From Numida meleagris (taxonomy: Eukaryota; Chordata; Aves; Galliformes; Numididae), in contig NC_034438.1 in assembly GCF_002078875.1 (NCBI RefSeq), forward strand, positions 19,203,755 through 19,267,754: a DNA stretch of 64,000 nt. The letters run 5' to 3'. Shown in pieces: positions 49,411-61,949 of this stretch (positions are counted from its first letter, which is position 1; the number at the start of each line of letters is the position of its first letter). A model generated the notes under the pieces. That model worked only from the letters and a program-made list of their open reading frames with translations. It had not been told where the DNA came from and ran no database searches. Made by a program: the position numbers and the translations under genes.

Positions 49411-49940
49411 AACAGAATAGAACAGCTGAGAGGGACTTAAGAGATCACCGAGTCCAGCTGCCTGACCACCTCAGGGCTAAACAGAGTTTACAGCACGTTA
49501 CTGAGGGTAATGCCCAGTGCCTCTTGACCACTGACAACACAGGGCTCAGCCACCTCTCTGCACAGCCTGTGCCAGGATCTGACACCTCACAACACAGAGA
49601 TGTTTCCTAACGCCTTGCCTGACCCTCCCCTGGCAGCTCCGTGCCATTCCCGTCCTGCCTTTGGCTCCCAGCAGCAAAGCCCCCAGCACCTCCGTGTGCC
49701 TCCCCTCCCCAAGGAGCTGCAGGGAGCAGTGAAGTCACTTCTCAACCTCCTCTTTCTCCAGACTGGGCCACCTGAGTGCCCTCAGCCTCTCCTTGCAGGA
49801 CATGCCTTTGGGGTTTGTCACCACCTTTGTTGTCCCCCTCTAGATGCATTCAAGGACCACAACATCCTTTTTATATTGTGAAGCCCAAAACTGCATGCAA
49901 TATTCAAGGTGAGGCTGCACCAATGCTAAATACAGTGGGA
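49411..49940 (-). repeat. CR1 LINE 3' end, about 0.53 kb
   Basis: Reverse-complemented CR1: CAGAATAGAACAGCTGAGAG, CACAGCCTGTGCCAGGATCT, then TCAACCTCCTCTTTCTCCAG and AAGGTGAGGCTGCACCAATG. It belongs to a different subfamily from the copy at 37300, with a pentamer-rich rather than an octamer tail. Confidence 0.88.
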
Positions 49941-50044
49941 GAATTACCTCTTTTGTATGAAAAATGTCCACATTTTCAAATAGGTCCCTAACCAAGATTT
50001 TATTAGGAATGATCTCATGGGGTTTGGTACTGTAGTGAAGAAAA

Positions 50045-51115
50045 ATGCAGGAGAGCTGGTTTGTTTTCAGGGATCACCTCCTCCAAGTTCAAGTTCCAAG
50101 TTCATCCCATCTTGCAGAAAATCAAGCAAAGGTAGAAGGATATCTGCATAGCTGAAAAACAAGAACCTGACAAAACTCAAAATGCAAAAAGGAAGCATTC
50201 AAGAAGTGGAAGCATAGAAGAATATTTAAAAAAAAAACAAACCAGTCTGAGCATGCATGGATGGGTTTAAGAAACCAAAACTCATCTGGAATTAAATCTG
50301 GTGATGAACATGAATGCAAAAAAGAAAACCTTTTACAGGCACATTAACAGCAAAAGAGAGATTAGGGAGAGTGTGGGCCCTTGAAAACGTGGGCAGGTGA
50401 AATGGAGACAAAGGACATGGTAAAGGCTGTGGTACAAAGTACTTCTTCGGCACTGTCTTTACTGGTTAGACTGGCCTTTAGCAATCCTAAGTCTGTAAGA
50501 CGAATCAGCAGTCTGCAACAAGAAGAATTAGTTGGGGAATACTTACACAAGTCCATGGTGGTTGACTGGATGCACCCACCACTGCTGAGGGAGCTGGCTG
50601 ATATTGCTGCAAAGACAATCCTAGTTATCTTGGAAAGGTCATGAGAAGCTAGAGAGGTTTTTGAGAACTGAAAGGTCACCCCTGTCTTCAGGAAGAGCAA
50701 AGATGATACAGGCCAGTCAACCTCAGCTCCATTCCTGTTAATATAATTCAAATAGCCCTGGAAGCCATTTCCAGACACATGAAGCACAAGAAGGTGTTTG
50801 GGAGCAGTCAGCATGGGTATAAGATGGGGAAATCATGACTGACCAGCCTTCCAGCCTCCTACGATGATGTCTAACTTAGCAGATGAGGGTGAGCAGTTGG
50901 TTACTTGACTTCAGTAAGGCTTTTGACACTGTCTTTCAAAACACCCTTACAAGTAAGCTGAGTAGTGGACTGTGAGATAGGACTGCAGATCAGGTGAAAC
51001 GCCATGCCCAGAGGCTTGCTTTTAGCAGCTAAAAGTCCATTTGAAGGCTTGTAAGTAGTGATACAGACAATTGCCAGAATCCTTATCAACCTCAACAACT
51101 GCACATTCAAAGCAC
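50045..51115 (+). repeat. CR1 LINE ORF2 fragment with decayed reverse transcriptase
   Basis: About 1 kb of sense CR1 ORF2, interrupted by stops and indels. Recognisable blocks include AAGAAGTGGAAGCAT, GACAAAGGACATGG, ACACAAGTCCATGG, CTGAGGGAGCTGGCTGAT and AAACCATTTCCAGGCACATG-like sequence near 50765. The reverse transcriptase motif GACTTCAGTAAGGCTTTTGA, reading DFSKAFDTV, lies near 50908-50934. The 3' part of the element is missing. It is an inactive internal fragment lying back to back with the opposite-sense CR1 to its left. Confidence 0.88.
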
Positions 51116-52999
51116 AGGAAAGTGGGGAGAAGGAGGCAGAAAAAAATTAAATGGAAATGTTTTTCAGATCATAGTCACAGAGACAAGGCCCCAGAAAGCA
51201 TTTGGATAACTGGAAAAATACGCAGTTGTCCAAAGTAGGACTTACACTGCATTAAGCCCAAGAAATGTATTTTGGATCTCATACGCAGGGGCTATTGGTC
51301 TGAAAAGGATGGTTAGAAGATTTCTGATTGTTCTCATCTTCTAACAGAATTGTTTAATTGTGAGTTGAAGAGAGTTGTCTCAAGTGACACTTATGCAAAG
51401 GAGCTTCGCTCACTAAGCCTTTTGTTGGCTGTAGTTGGTGGGACACTGGGAAGCAGTGGAGCACTTCTACACTCTCTTGCTGTATCAACAGCACAATACT
51501 TCTAGAACTGGGTATGGCAGCTTCCTTGACAGGCTTGTCATGTTTGCATCTGAGCACCTCATCGGAAAAAAACAAACCTGAGAAACTTGTAAACTTGTGA
51601 ACGGGAACTTTGAGAGAGGAAGGCCATTCAAAAACAAAAAACAAACAACAAAATGTAATACAATCATTTATGGGTTTTGCTTTACAATTTACCTTCTTAA
51701 ATAAACTCAGATTTCTATATCTCTCCCATTCTATACACCATTACAAGATCACCACAGGCCTGTCATCTTGCTTGTTTGATTGTATATGCATTTTTGTGGG
51801 TTATTTCTTTTCTTAATTCAACATCATCTATGGTCACATTACAGACAACTGAAAACTGATTGAAAAGATAATGAATTTATTCTTTGCTAACTAGATCTGC
51901 TATGATGTACTGACATCAGAAATCCAAATACCAAATCCATGAACTGCAGTTGGCATATACAAATTATAAGCACAATTGTAACACACAAAAAGGTCACTTT
52001 AGTAGCACATATTTTTTAAAAGAAAAATCAAAACCTGTAATTTTGCTTCAAATTTGTTCCCTAAGTTTTCCAATCTTTGATAGAACAGCCATCACTGTAA
52101 TGAAAACTATCATTTTTTTAAAAAGTAGAAAATTCACTTATCTTGTCCCAGAAAGTGATGGCATGGTCCTTAAACTAACTTCATCTGAAGCTTCTGGAAG
52201 TCTTCCCCTTTACAGCTATCAATTTAGTAGGGCAAGCTAAACTTTGTGTCTCCACTAGCAAATTTACATTGCATATGAAACTTGTTTAGTTATAATATTT
52301 CCCTGATACGTGCACTCCTCACTTTGTATTATTCTACAATGCTGGCTTCCAGATTGATACAGAAATTAACAGTTGTTATCTCGTATAAATATTAAATACA
52401 AAAGGACAGTGAATTAATTATAATATGCATAATAATCATACTAACAATACACATTATAAAAAGATTATCTTATTTTCTTTCATTTATTTATACAATATTT
52501 TTTCCTTCTGTCTGAGTTTGTTGTCCTACCATTACCTCTGGTTTGGAAAGGTTTTTTTTTCCTGAAAAACCTGCTTTGCTGTCTGATGGAAAACTCTAAC
52601 TCAAGTTCCCAATTAGTGATTATGCTATGTCTCAGGCAAAAGCTAGTTACTGAGATTAGACAATGATTCCACACAACTCCTCCTTTCCAAAAGAGACCAG
52701 CTTTAGGACTACAAATTCAGAAGAAAGCAGTTTTGAAGGACTACATTTTCTGGGTCTAACTTGAAACGTGATCCTTTCTTTGCCTTGCACTGTACATAAT
52801 GCCTGTTTCTGCCCAGGAATTCTCCATGTTGGCTAGGGACGTGAGAGTTACTTGCAGAAGGCTGATCTTAAACACCTCTTAACAGCAGCAATAAAAAGTG
52901 TAATGAAACCTTAGCCTCTATTCTTAACTTTATAGTACAGACTAAGATAGTAGTTGATGGGGTCACCATACAAATACTTGAATTAATGATCCCAGCTAT

Positions 53000-53529
53000 G
53001 CCTCTTTCTGAACTGAATACTGCATTTATTGAGAAACTTTTGGAAAACTGATAAAATTTAAAAGAACAGCACTAAATTCTGTTAGTTCCCAAAGTACATA
53101 AGTTTAAAATGGACCCAGTCTCTTCCATCCAGACATGGTAAAAAAAGTATCCCTGAGCTAGTCCTTCTTAAGGCAAAATCCTCTGTATCATCTCTCTGAA
53201 ATGAAGGGATTACCTCTCTATGTATTAGTGATACCACAAACAATGCAATGCTAACTGGTCCCAAGGAATTTTAATTTTTCTTTATCAGTTGTTCAATACT
53301 GAATAAAGAAGACCAATGGACAAAGGAAAAAAAATGTATAACAAGTAAATCTTTAGATGTAGCAGTAACAGTGAAGAAAGAAGAGAGAAGTAGAAACTTG
53401 TTTCTGACTTCTTTAACCGAACAGTACCAGGAATCCGGTCACAACAAATCTACGAATATCCACTTCTGCAGACGAAGTCCTTGAATGCAGTGCCTGAATT
53501 TCAAATTTATATCAGCATATAACTGAAAT
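53000..53529 (-). promoter_or_regulatory. ERCC8: ERCC8 3' UTR with candidate polyadenylation signals
   Basis: Downstream of the stop on the minus strand there is an ATTAAA hexamer (53275-53270), about 255 nt away. An AATAAA hexamer (53030-53025) lies about 500 nt away. Either could end the transcript; the sequence alone does not decide. Confidence 0.45.
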
Positions 53530-53598
53530 TCAGTCTTCGTCATCACTGCTGCTCCATGCATCTTCATATGCTGGATTTAAGTGCTGCCGACGCAGAGA
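53530..53598 (-). CDS. ERCC8: ERCC8 last coding exon and stop codon
   Basis: Follows the acceptor TTTTCTTTAG (AG at 53600-53599). It encodes 22 residues ending [13 protein letters not shown], then TGA at 53532-53530. The acidic, serine-rich C terminus is the recognisable CSA tail. Confidence 0.94.
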   Translation of the reverse strand, partial: SLRRQHLNPAYEDAWSSSDDED

Positions 53599-56500
53599 CT
53601 AAAGAAAACAAAAATTCTCTCAGTGGTTGGCTTAATTAGAAATCAAATCAAGTAAGTGCAGAGCTAAAGGCATTTCTTAAATTACTATCTGTAGACTATC
53701 TTGTCTCTCTCATGGGTAATGGATTTTTTAAACACTTATTTGGCCATTCTGCTGATTAGAGACAAGACAATAGAGACAGGACAAACTACAAAAAGAAACA
53801 GTACTCTGTTTACTTTCCACTTCGACAAAAGATCTGGAGCACTCACTGGAAAATTAACATATGTCTGAATTTAAATTATGACATATAGATATTACTGTGT
53901 CTGTTTTGTGTTACTAGTTTTTCAGTCAGAATTTCACTGGCCTAGCATAACCTAGCAGTACTGTCTCAAGTAGTTTTGCCCTCTATTTACACCTAATAAC
54001 TAGTTCTCACTTCAGCTTGAGGGTTTGTGCAGCCAATGCATTGCATTGAATCATAGTTCTGACTCTGGGTAAAAATTTTCCTTGTTTATCTCCATCCTAG
54101 GTTCTGATTTTGGCCATAGAGGAAATTCAATGTCTGTTCTAGCATGTGAGAAGGAGTAGTAACTAGTGTCAGAGAGGGAGAGAGCAGAACCACTTCTTTC
54201 AGAGGCAGTGCTAATTTACAAACTTTGCAAACAGCAGCTGCAGTTTAACAACATACCTCCATAATGTCAAACTGCAAACAGCAGTTACAACCACAGCTAG
54301 GGAAGCAATGGTTTTTGTTTGTTTGTTTTGTTGTTGTTATTTTTTCATACAGAAAAAATAATTCACTCACAGCAAAACTGTTAGCTAAAGCAAAAAATTT
54401 TCACCTCAGGTCAGATGAGCACATTTTGACCTTAGGTTAGCCAACTTCTGAAGCTACTTTTAGAAATTTGCTAAAATGTAGGATAGTTTTGTAGTGCTTC
54501 TAAGTGAAGGAGACATTACAGAACTGTTTCGACTCCGATCATTCCCCCAAACAAAATGAAACTTTTCAGAAATTTCAGAACTCAAATTTTTGTATGCTGT
54601 GAGCAAAAATGTTACTGTGTCTTGACTTCTTTAACACAAGTACAGTTTGCCAGACTCTGATTCTGATTCACTTCCTCAAAATCTGGAATTTTCTCCCCAC
54701 CTCAAACTGTTCACTGCAATTTTTATGGCCCAGCTCTAATACTAAGAGGGAAAACATACTTTCTTGGAAAACATTGTTATCTGTGAATCTTCCCTGGAAC
54801 AGCCCAAATGTCTTCCTCCAGTTAGCTTGTTCAGAATTTTTTTTTTTGGTAATATTTCTGTATCAAAAATATTTGGTATGAAAGTAAGGAATCTGAAGTG
54901 GAAATTGAAAGACTGATAGCCAAATGACAAGTACTACTTTTAATGAAATGTGAAGCTAGAAGTCTACAAAAGGTTATACAAGACTATGAAAGAAAAAGCC
55001 CTCTCAAAGCCTCACATCAACCAGAAGACTGTACAGAAACAATAAGAGATTCTCCTCTAAATCAGCAGCTGGTAAAAATTCTCATAATGGAACAATTACT
55101 TTGTATGTAACTATTTCCACCCCCTCGAAGTAAAACAGCCAGAAAAAGCATAGTTCAAACTGATAAAATATTAATTACCTTCTTCGAAACATCATCAGGA
55201 ACTGGCTCTCGAAGAGCTGGTATCCATGCAAGGATATTGCAATCTTTGCTACCACTATAAAGTTCCTTTAAAAAAGCAAGTAAAAATGACTGATATATAA
55301 ATATACTGGATAGTGAATGATGTTGGGGAAAAAAAGTGCATGAAATATTTATTTTCAAATACAGACAAATGCATCACTTCTAGTTTATAATATAATCTTG
55401 ATAAATAGTATTTTTAAAAAATTTGCCAAACAAAAAGAATGTTGGTATATTTTCCCCAGACTACTCACCAAAATAATACTACTCATATTTAAATAAACTT
55501 TATTGCTTTAAATCACTTTTCTTCTTCCCTCTTTTTTATGTGTCCTGAGCAGAAATGTACTTTAAAAGTGAAAAAGCTTAAAAGATTGTCAGTGGAGATA
55601 CAAGAAAGAAAATGGAAAAAAAAATTTTTTGAAATTAAAAAATACGAGTCAAGCTGAAATCATCTACTCAGACACATGTCAGAAGAGAGCCTAAGTATGG
55701 AGTAAAGAAATACTACGTAAACATAGTTTTAGTATGCGTAGGGTAAAGGAAAAGAACAAATAAAGAACTATTTGAAACCTGTATCCTGCTGGGAAGACAG
55801 AGATCAGAAAGACTGATTTATTATTTTTAATATAAATAACCTTATTTATTATGGTAATGACTAGGGATTGAGATTCCATTGTGCAAGGCATCCTGCAAAC
55901 ACATGGAAGCAAACAGCCCCTGCACTGAACAGTTAACAGTCAAATACAGCTTCATTTTCTTAGTTAGTTATAAAGGAAATACAGACTTTTCTGCCATTTT
56001 AAACTGAGGATGTTTTGTTAATAAGAAATAATGCACCAACTTCACAGTAAATTTTGCAATAATAATACTTCTCTTTTCCAAATGAACAAATATGAAGATA
56101 CTCTCATATGCCTTCAATCTTGAAACATACTCCTGATTCTTATATAAAATATCTGACAACACTTGAATATTGCGATGTGTTTAAACTGCATAAGTGAGAC
56201 ATACAAAGTAATTTTTCTGTATTCAGGCTGACAGTCTTTAAATCTGCTGACTTAAGCTGGTAACTGTGCATATGTGCATAATTATAATAAATTGATTCAA
56301 TGTGAGTTCAATAAATTATACAGATCCACCTTTGCAGAAAGTCTCCCTCTGTATTATGTGTATTTAATTCTAGAAACACATGAAACATACCGATGGTGCA
56401 AAAACTTAATGCTTAATAGGCACTTATAGGAATAAATACCCACTTTGGTGGGTAATCTTTTTCAAGTGAACTGACATGCTTCTCAAAGTATCACAGAATG

Positions 56501-59500
56501 ACTTGGTCAGAAGGGATCTTAAAGACCACCCAGTTCCACACCCCTGCTGTGGGCAGGGCTGCCTCCCACAGCTCAGGCTGCCCAGGGCCCCATCCAGCCT
56601 GGTCTTGAACACCTCCATGGATGGTGCATACACAGCTTCTCTGGGCAGCCTGTGCCCGTGCCTCACTGCCCTCTGAGTAAAGACATTCCTCCAAATATCT
56701 AACCTACATCTCCACTCTTTTAGTTTAAAGCCATTTCTCCTTGTCCTATCTCTGTAAAAAGTTGGCCTACCTTTTTTTATAAGGTCCCTACTTCTGTGAA
56801 ACTACTCCCATTAATAAAGTTACTCATGCAAAAAAGACATGCAAAATTAGCGTTTATAGTTTTATGACAGATAAACATTCTAATTATCTTGCTTAAAAAA
56901 AGATGACAGATCTAAGTTACACCAAGGTATAGGTCAAATCTCACTTCATCCTGTCAGCAGTACTCTGCTTAAGCATCCTGTCTTTGGCAGGATGCAGAAT
57001 ATCATTTGAGCTTTAAAATAAGCAACCGCTCCCAGCCCCAAATTCCTCCTTGTAAGGAATGTAATAGGGACATCAGCAAACTTCCACTTAATCTTTATTA
57101 ATATTTGTTGCATTTTTTTTTTATCCTGGGATTGCAAGATCTTCAGTTAGTACACTGCACTGGACTAACATTTACAATTAATTATTACAACCTGAAATGG
57201 TGACTCACACATAAAATAAGTCAAAAGAAGAGACAATGGGTAAAGCTCCTGCATTGTTTATGATACAGTATAGTATAATATTTCTCTATTATGCTTTCAA
57301 ACTATGAGGAAAGGTTGTAGATAAGACCTAATCTAAATTTTAGTTATCCTTATGTGTTGCCCTACAACTGTACTTGCCAAATTCCTTTGCAGGTGTCACT
57401 GGCATTTCCTGAAAAATAAAAGTAGCTCTAATTTCAAACAACTCTAGCTCCTGAGGTATGGCTAATATTTTATGACGTTTTTTTGTGTGGGGGGCTTTAT
57501 TTCATTTCTTTTTCTGAGAGGAAAACGTAGGTCTTGTTTGTTTACTTAGATTATTTTAAGCAGTTAACATCATGCAATGATATCTAGCATATTCAGTTCA
57601 ACAGTAAACATCATCTTAAAGATTTCACAATGAGTATTTCCTCTTCCACACCACCCTTGAAATTGCCTACCTCTTATAAGATTAATGGCTCTTATTAATA
57701 AGCCAAATTCTACAGTTCTTCTTACTCAAGCAGACTAACATCTTATTAATGTCACAGAGCGATTTACGTAAGAAAAAATTAGGCCAACAATAATATGGAT
57801 TTCATGACTCTATTCCCAAGATCTCAAAAGGGATATATACATACATTAACTAAATCTCATACCATTCTGTGGAGACAGTTCCCCACAGTATCTCAAACAC
57901 AAACCTGCTAATTAATTTGGACCTAATAAGAACAGGCAAAGAGTAAGACCTCTGGATTCCAAACAGCTAGCTGTGTGGGTATCTGGGATCGTATTTTTCA
58001 CACTGTTCTGAACAAGCAGAAGACACTTCTCACCTCAAAAACAAAACTGGTGTAAAGTTGAAGTTCCTCTTAGTGCCTATGTCAGTTATGACTTGTACCA
58101 AGGATAGTGATTAAAATACAGCTAATAAATAGGAAGAAAGTAAAGGACTGACAACTATTAATATCAATGAGAAGTTTAAAACAGAAAAAATATTAAGAAA
58201 AAATGAAGATTAGACTTAGTGGTGGCTAGGAAAAATCATCCAAAAAGTTTAAAGATAGCAAAAAATTTAAAAGAATATTAATATGAAGAAAATGCTAACA
58301 GAGATCCAGTACTAGGTGGAAATAACAGAAACTATACAGAACAGATGTAGACCATATTTCATATGTACAGCGCACACCAGTTTCAGATGTGCTAAAAAGG
58401 AAGATGTTGTCCATCAACTACACTTTTCACCTGCAGATGAGCAATTTTTGTCACAAAAAGATAATAATTGCCCTTTCTGACTCAAATATTTCTGCCGGAT
58501 ATTTTAGAAACATAAGACTAGAAAGGAGGAGCTGGAAGATAAGGCACTGTGCTCAACACCTGAAGGCAAGTATGTAACAGATTTAAAATCCACACTAACC
58601 TCTACACTGCTCATGCCACACCAGCATAAACCACAGGGACAATTTGTTGTAAAATATCACATGACAAATTAGGCTTTGTGATTCTTAAGACATTAATGAT
58701 GAGGGAATAATATACCATAGCAGGAAAGGAAAAGCATGCAAGGAAAAGTCTGCTGAAGCCACAAATCCTTGTCATGCTATGCTATTTCTTAAGTGAAACA
58801 TGCTCGGATTAATTAAATAAGCTCATCATGTTCTTAGCAAGTTTATCTAAACTGTTCATAGATCCAGTGATGGGTATAACTACAGGTATTTGAGCAAGAT
58901 TATTCTAGACATGTACTTGAGAGGTTGCTCGGAACTACAAGCAATACTAACGCACTTCATTTCAATGCACCACAAAAAGGTGTATGCTTTCATACTGTGA
59001 TTATTCTTAACTGTTTCAAAGAAAGGCAAATACCTCATCTTCACTCTTACAGAAAACAGGAAAAAGCCTTAATGCAAATGATTTATTAATGACAATACAA
59101 TGACAAAAATTATTCTAGGTATACTGAAAAGTTACCTGCGTGAAAAGAAATGAGTAGCTGAAGGAACCCAACATACAAAGTGCCTTCAGAAGAATTTTAC
59201 CAAACTTTTTTCTCTTGACACACAGGCCACAGAACTATCTGTTTTGTCAAGATTTTTGATTAAAATACTTCCCTGAAAATCTCTCTCTCTTTTTTGCATA
59301 CGGTTTGGAATTATAGAACCACAGAATGGCTTTGGTTAGGAACTACCTTAAAGATCATTGAGTTCCAACCTCCCTGCTATGGACAGCATGGTCACGCACC
59401 AGCTCAGGCTGCCCAGGGCCCCATCCAACATGGCCCAAAGGGATGGAGCACACACAGCTTCTCTGGGCAGCCTGTGCCAGTGCCTCATCACCTTCTCAGT

Positions 59501-59749
59501 ACAAATTTTCCTGCTTAAATACTTCAGAGTTGCCATCAATACTTTACTTACCTGAAAGTTAGGTTGAAATACACAGCAGTCAACAGTATTATAATGACCT
59601 CGAAGCATAGTTATCAATTCTCCTGAGAAAATTGTATAAACAGCAATGGTACTTTTACATGGTACAAAGGCAAACTCTGGACTACAGCCACAGGAGACGG
59701 TGAATTTGAGCCCTTTTCTACTTTCATTACTGACTTTGCCATAGTTCAC
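53530..59749 (-). CDS. ERCC8: ERCC8 (CSA), WD40 DNA-repair protein: last three coding exons (5' part off window)
   Basis: ERCC8/CSA is the WD40 substrate receptor of the CUL4-DDB1 ubiquitin ligase in transcription-coupled nucleotide excision repair. Defects cause Cockayne syndrome A in humans. The window holds the C-terminal 117 residues in three in-frame exons (198 + 87 + 69 nt including the stop). They read [18 protein letters not shown], a WD-repeat segment with [18 protein letters not shown], then [14 protein letters not shown], and finish with the acidic tail [12 protein letters not shown]. These match the last beta-propeller blades and the C-terminal tail of CSA. All splice sites are GT-AG and phase 0. 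About 280 N-terminal residues lie to the right of 64,000. The frame is intact. Confidence 0.95.
53599..55178 (-). other. ERCC8 last intron
   Basis: AT-rich intron of about 1.6 kb. It has a short GT-rich run near 54319-54340 and no recognised repeat or gene. Confidence 0.8.
55179..55265 (-). CDS. ERCC8: ERCC8 penultimate exon
   Basis: An 87-nt, phase 0-0 exon of 29 residues, starting [20 protein letters not shown] and ending DDVSKK. The acceptor AAAG is at 55266-55269. The donor GTAATT starts at 55178. It completes the last WD40 blade (the GS-DCNILAW strand). Confidence 0.94.
56491..56770 (-). repeat. CR1 LINE 3' end fragment
   Basis: Reverse-complemented CR1: ATCACAGAATGACTTGGTC, CCCTGCTGTGGGCAGGG, CAGGGCCCCATCCAGCCTGG and TTTCTCCTTGTCCTATCTCT. 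It is 5'-truncated and in the same orientation as ERCC8. Confidence 0.92.
59309..59525 (-). repeat. CR1 LINE 3' end fragment beside an ERCC8 splice donor
   Basis: Reverse-complemented CR1: AATTATAGAACCACAGAATGG, GGCTGCCCAGGGCCCCATCC, GGGCAGCCTGTGCCAGTGCC and CACCTTCTCAGTACAAA. Its truncated 5' end lies about 25 bp from the donor at 59551-59550. It is in the same orientation as ERCC8. Confidence 0.92.
59552..59749 (-). CDS. ERCC8: ERCC8 antepenultimate exon (WD40 segment)
   Basis: A 198-nt, phase 0-0 exon of 66 residues. The acceptor TTTTACAG has its AG at 59751-59750 and the donor GTAAGT is at 59551-59546. It contains the segment [20 protein letters not shown] and the blade [13 protein letters not shown]. 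The reading frame stays open for about 67 more codons past the donor, into a CR1. Confidence 0.95.
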
Positions 59750-60954
59750 CTGTAAAATAAAAGTTTATGTAGTTAGTTCTTAACTAAAAATACAGGAAAT
59801 AACTTTAGATAAAAAGATCAATTTTATTTCTTCATTAACACCTGGTAAAATTCATAAAGTAAGCCACGAGTGTAAAGTCACAATGTAACACAACTCTTGA
59901 GATTTGCAGTTCCTGGTACGTATCAAGATAATTACTTTTTCCCGTTCATTAAATTTCATACTCTCCTTAATAATAACTATAAATCAGAAATTTAGTTCTT
60001 GTAGCAGAATCTGCAAAGGTTGTATGCCAGATCTACACTAAGTACCCACACTATCACCAAAATCAGAATTGGTTCAGGAATTACCTCCTTAAACGTATTT
60101 GTAGATTGCTGAACTTAATCATTGTCTCTCATATATGCAAACTATTAAACTTATACACAATGGTATACAATTATAAATAACATGTGCATGATGTTTTCTT
60201 AGGTTCCATCAAGTGTAAATTTAACATTTAAAGCTTTAAGAATCCATTTTAAGACTGAGTTCTCCTTAAAATATGCCATGCATAGGAAAAAAAAAATGAT
60301 ACATCACTTCTATATACTAGTTTTCAAATAGAAACAGAAAGAAGTAACAATGTTTCTTGTAGTCCATAGTGAGTGTAGGCTTAGCCAGTATTTCATTCAC
60401 AATTTTAAGACGAGGGACAAAGAGAATTAGTGGTGTATTCACGTCAGAATTATACTTAAAATCCATTGAGTTCACTGCAAGACTTTAGTCCACAGACTAA
60501 ACAAAAACTGACCTACCACTGCTTCTTCACACTGTAAGTGCCTCCTGTTTATCAGTGCCCAAAGCTGCAGAGGACTACATTTCTGAAGTGCATATGCTAA
60601 TCCTACAGCAAAGAGCAGAAGTGCCAGTCTAGCCAATGCAAGAACTAGTCCTCAGGAATTTCTCAGTAAGTCACCTCTTGATCTGGGACGAAGGAACAGC
60701 AGCAGAGCATCTGCAACAGAGGGATTCTGCATTTCTACTTAAGAGTTAGCAATAAATGGTAGAATATGAAAACGCAGTATAAAAACAACTGAAGGGCAAG
60801 CAGAAGGATAGCATAAATAAATGACAAAGATAAATGGATTAGGAAGAAAAAAAGATTCATTAAGGATAAAATAATGAAGAATAAATTGCTAAATTATTAC
60901 AAATCAGTTAAGAATATTGTGAACCTCTGAACCTTTAAGTGGGAACTGGGGGAG

Positions 60955-61760
60955 CGAACTCCCCTCCACGGTAAAAGTGGAGCCAGTCTGAGACAGACTC
61001 ATGAGACTTGCATTGTGTGCAAGTCCATGGGGCTGGATGACATGCATCCCAGGGTCCTAAGGGAGCTGGCTGAAGTGGTTGCCAAACCATTCTTGATCAT
61101 ATTTGAAAAGCTGTGGTTGTCAGGATAAGTCCCCGAGGACTAGAAAAAGGTAAACATCACTGCCATTTACAAGAAAGGGAGGAAGGAGGAACTGGGAAAT
61201 TACAGGCCATTGAGTCTCACCTCCATGCCTGGGAAGATAAAGGAACAGATCCTCCTTAGAAGACATGTTAAGGAAGATATGGAGCTTTTGGAGCAGATCC
61301 AGAGGAGGGCCACGAAGATGATCAGAGGGCTGGAGCACCTCTCCTGTCTCTCAAGGACAGGCTGAGAGAGCTGGGGCTCTTCAGCCTGGAGAAGAGAAGG
61401 CTCTGGGGAGACCTTGCAGCAGCCTACCAGTACGCGAAGGGAGCCTACAGGAAAGCTGGGGAGGAACTTTTTATAAGGGCATGTAGCGATAGGATGTGGG
61501 GAAATGGTTTTAAACTCGAAGAGGGTAGATTTAGACCAGAGATTAGGAAGAAATCCTTTACTGTGAGGGTGGTGAGACACTGGAACACGTTGCCCAGTGA
61601 GGTTGTGGATGCCCCATCCCTGGAAGCATTCAAGGCCAGGCTGGCTGGGGCTTTGAGCAACCTGGTCTAGAGGGAGGTGTCCCTGCCTATAGCATGGGGG
61701 TTAGAACTAGATGATCTTAAAGGTCCCTTCCAACCCAAACTGTTCTATGATTCTATGATT
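60955..61760 (+). repeat. CR1 LINE with internal deletion (plus sense)
   Basis: The left part is CR1 ORF2 around the start of the reverse transcriptase: TGTGCAAGTCCATGGGGCTG, CATCCCAGGGTCCTAAGGGA, then TACAGGCCATTGAGTCTCAC. At about 61255 it jumps directly to the 3' region (GGAGCAGATCCAGAGGAGGG) and runs to a full tail AACTGTTCTATGATTCTATG. Most of the reverse transcriptase is therefore deleted. It lies antisense within the ERCC8 intron. Confidence 0.93.
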
Positions 61761-61949
61761 AGCATTTGTACATTTCAGCATTTATTAAGTTTTATACAGC
61801 TAAAAAGATTGAAAAAAGTGTTTGTTTTCCAAACTAGAAAATAATCTAGTTGGATATATCAGTCTAAGTAGGTACTCTGTAATATATAAAAAATAGATTT
61901 ATGACAAAATATACAAGTCTATTCATTAGAACAGTTGTACTGGACAGTA

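Larger units (their letters stand above)
29350..53529. other. ELOVL7-ERCC8 intergenic region
   Basis: About 24 kb with no gene I recognise. It holds CR1 copies from 33.1 kb onward, an AT dinucleotide-rich stretch (about 31999-32250), a 27-bp A tract (42289-42315), a GGGAT pentamer array (49341-49410) and a GC-rich unassigned patch (about 30600-31760). The ERCC8 3' UTR occupies the right end, below 53,530. Confidence 0.7.
55266..59551 (-). other. ERCC8 intron between the 198-nt and 87-nt exons
   Basis: About 4.3 kb of AT-rich intron containing two minus-sense CR1 fragments (56491-56770 and 59309-59525). Nothing else is recognised. Confidence 0.85.

Noticed and set aside
49347..49610. Open frame starting with repeated MGWDG
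   Set aside because: It is the translation of the GATGG microsatellite continuing into an antisense CR1.
61200..61660. Minus-strand frames of 126 and 71 codons
   Set aside because: Antisense shadows of the plus-sense CR1 at 60955-61760.
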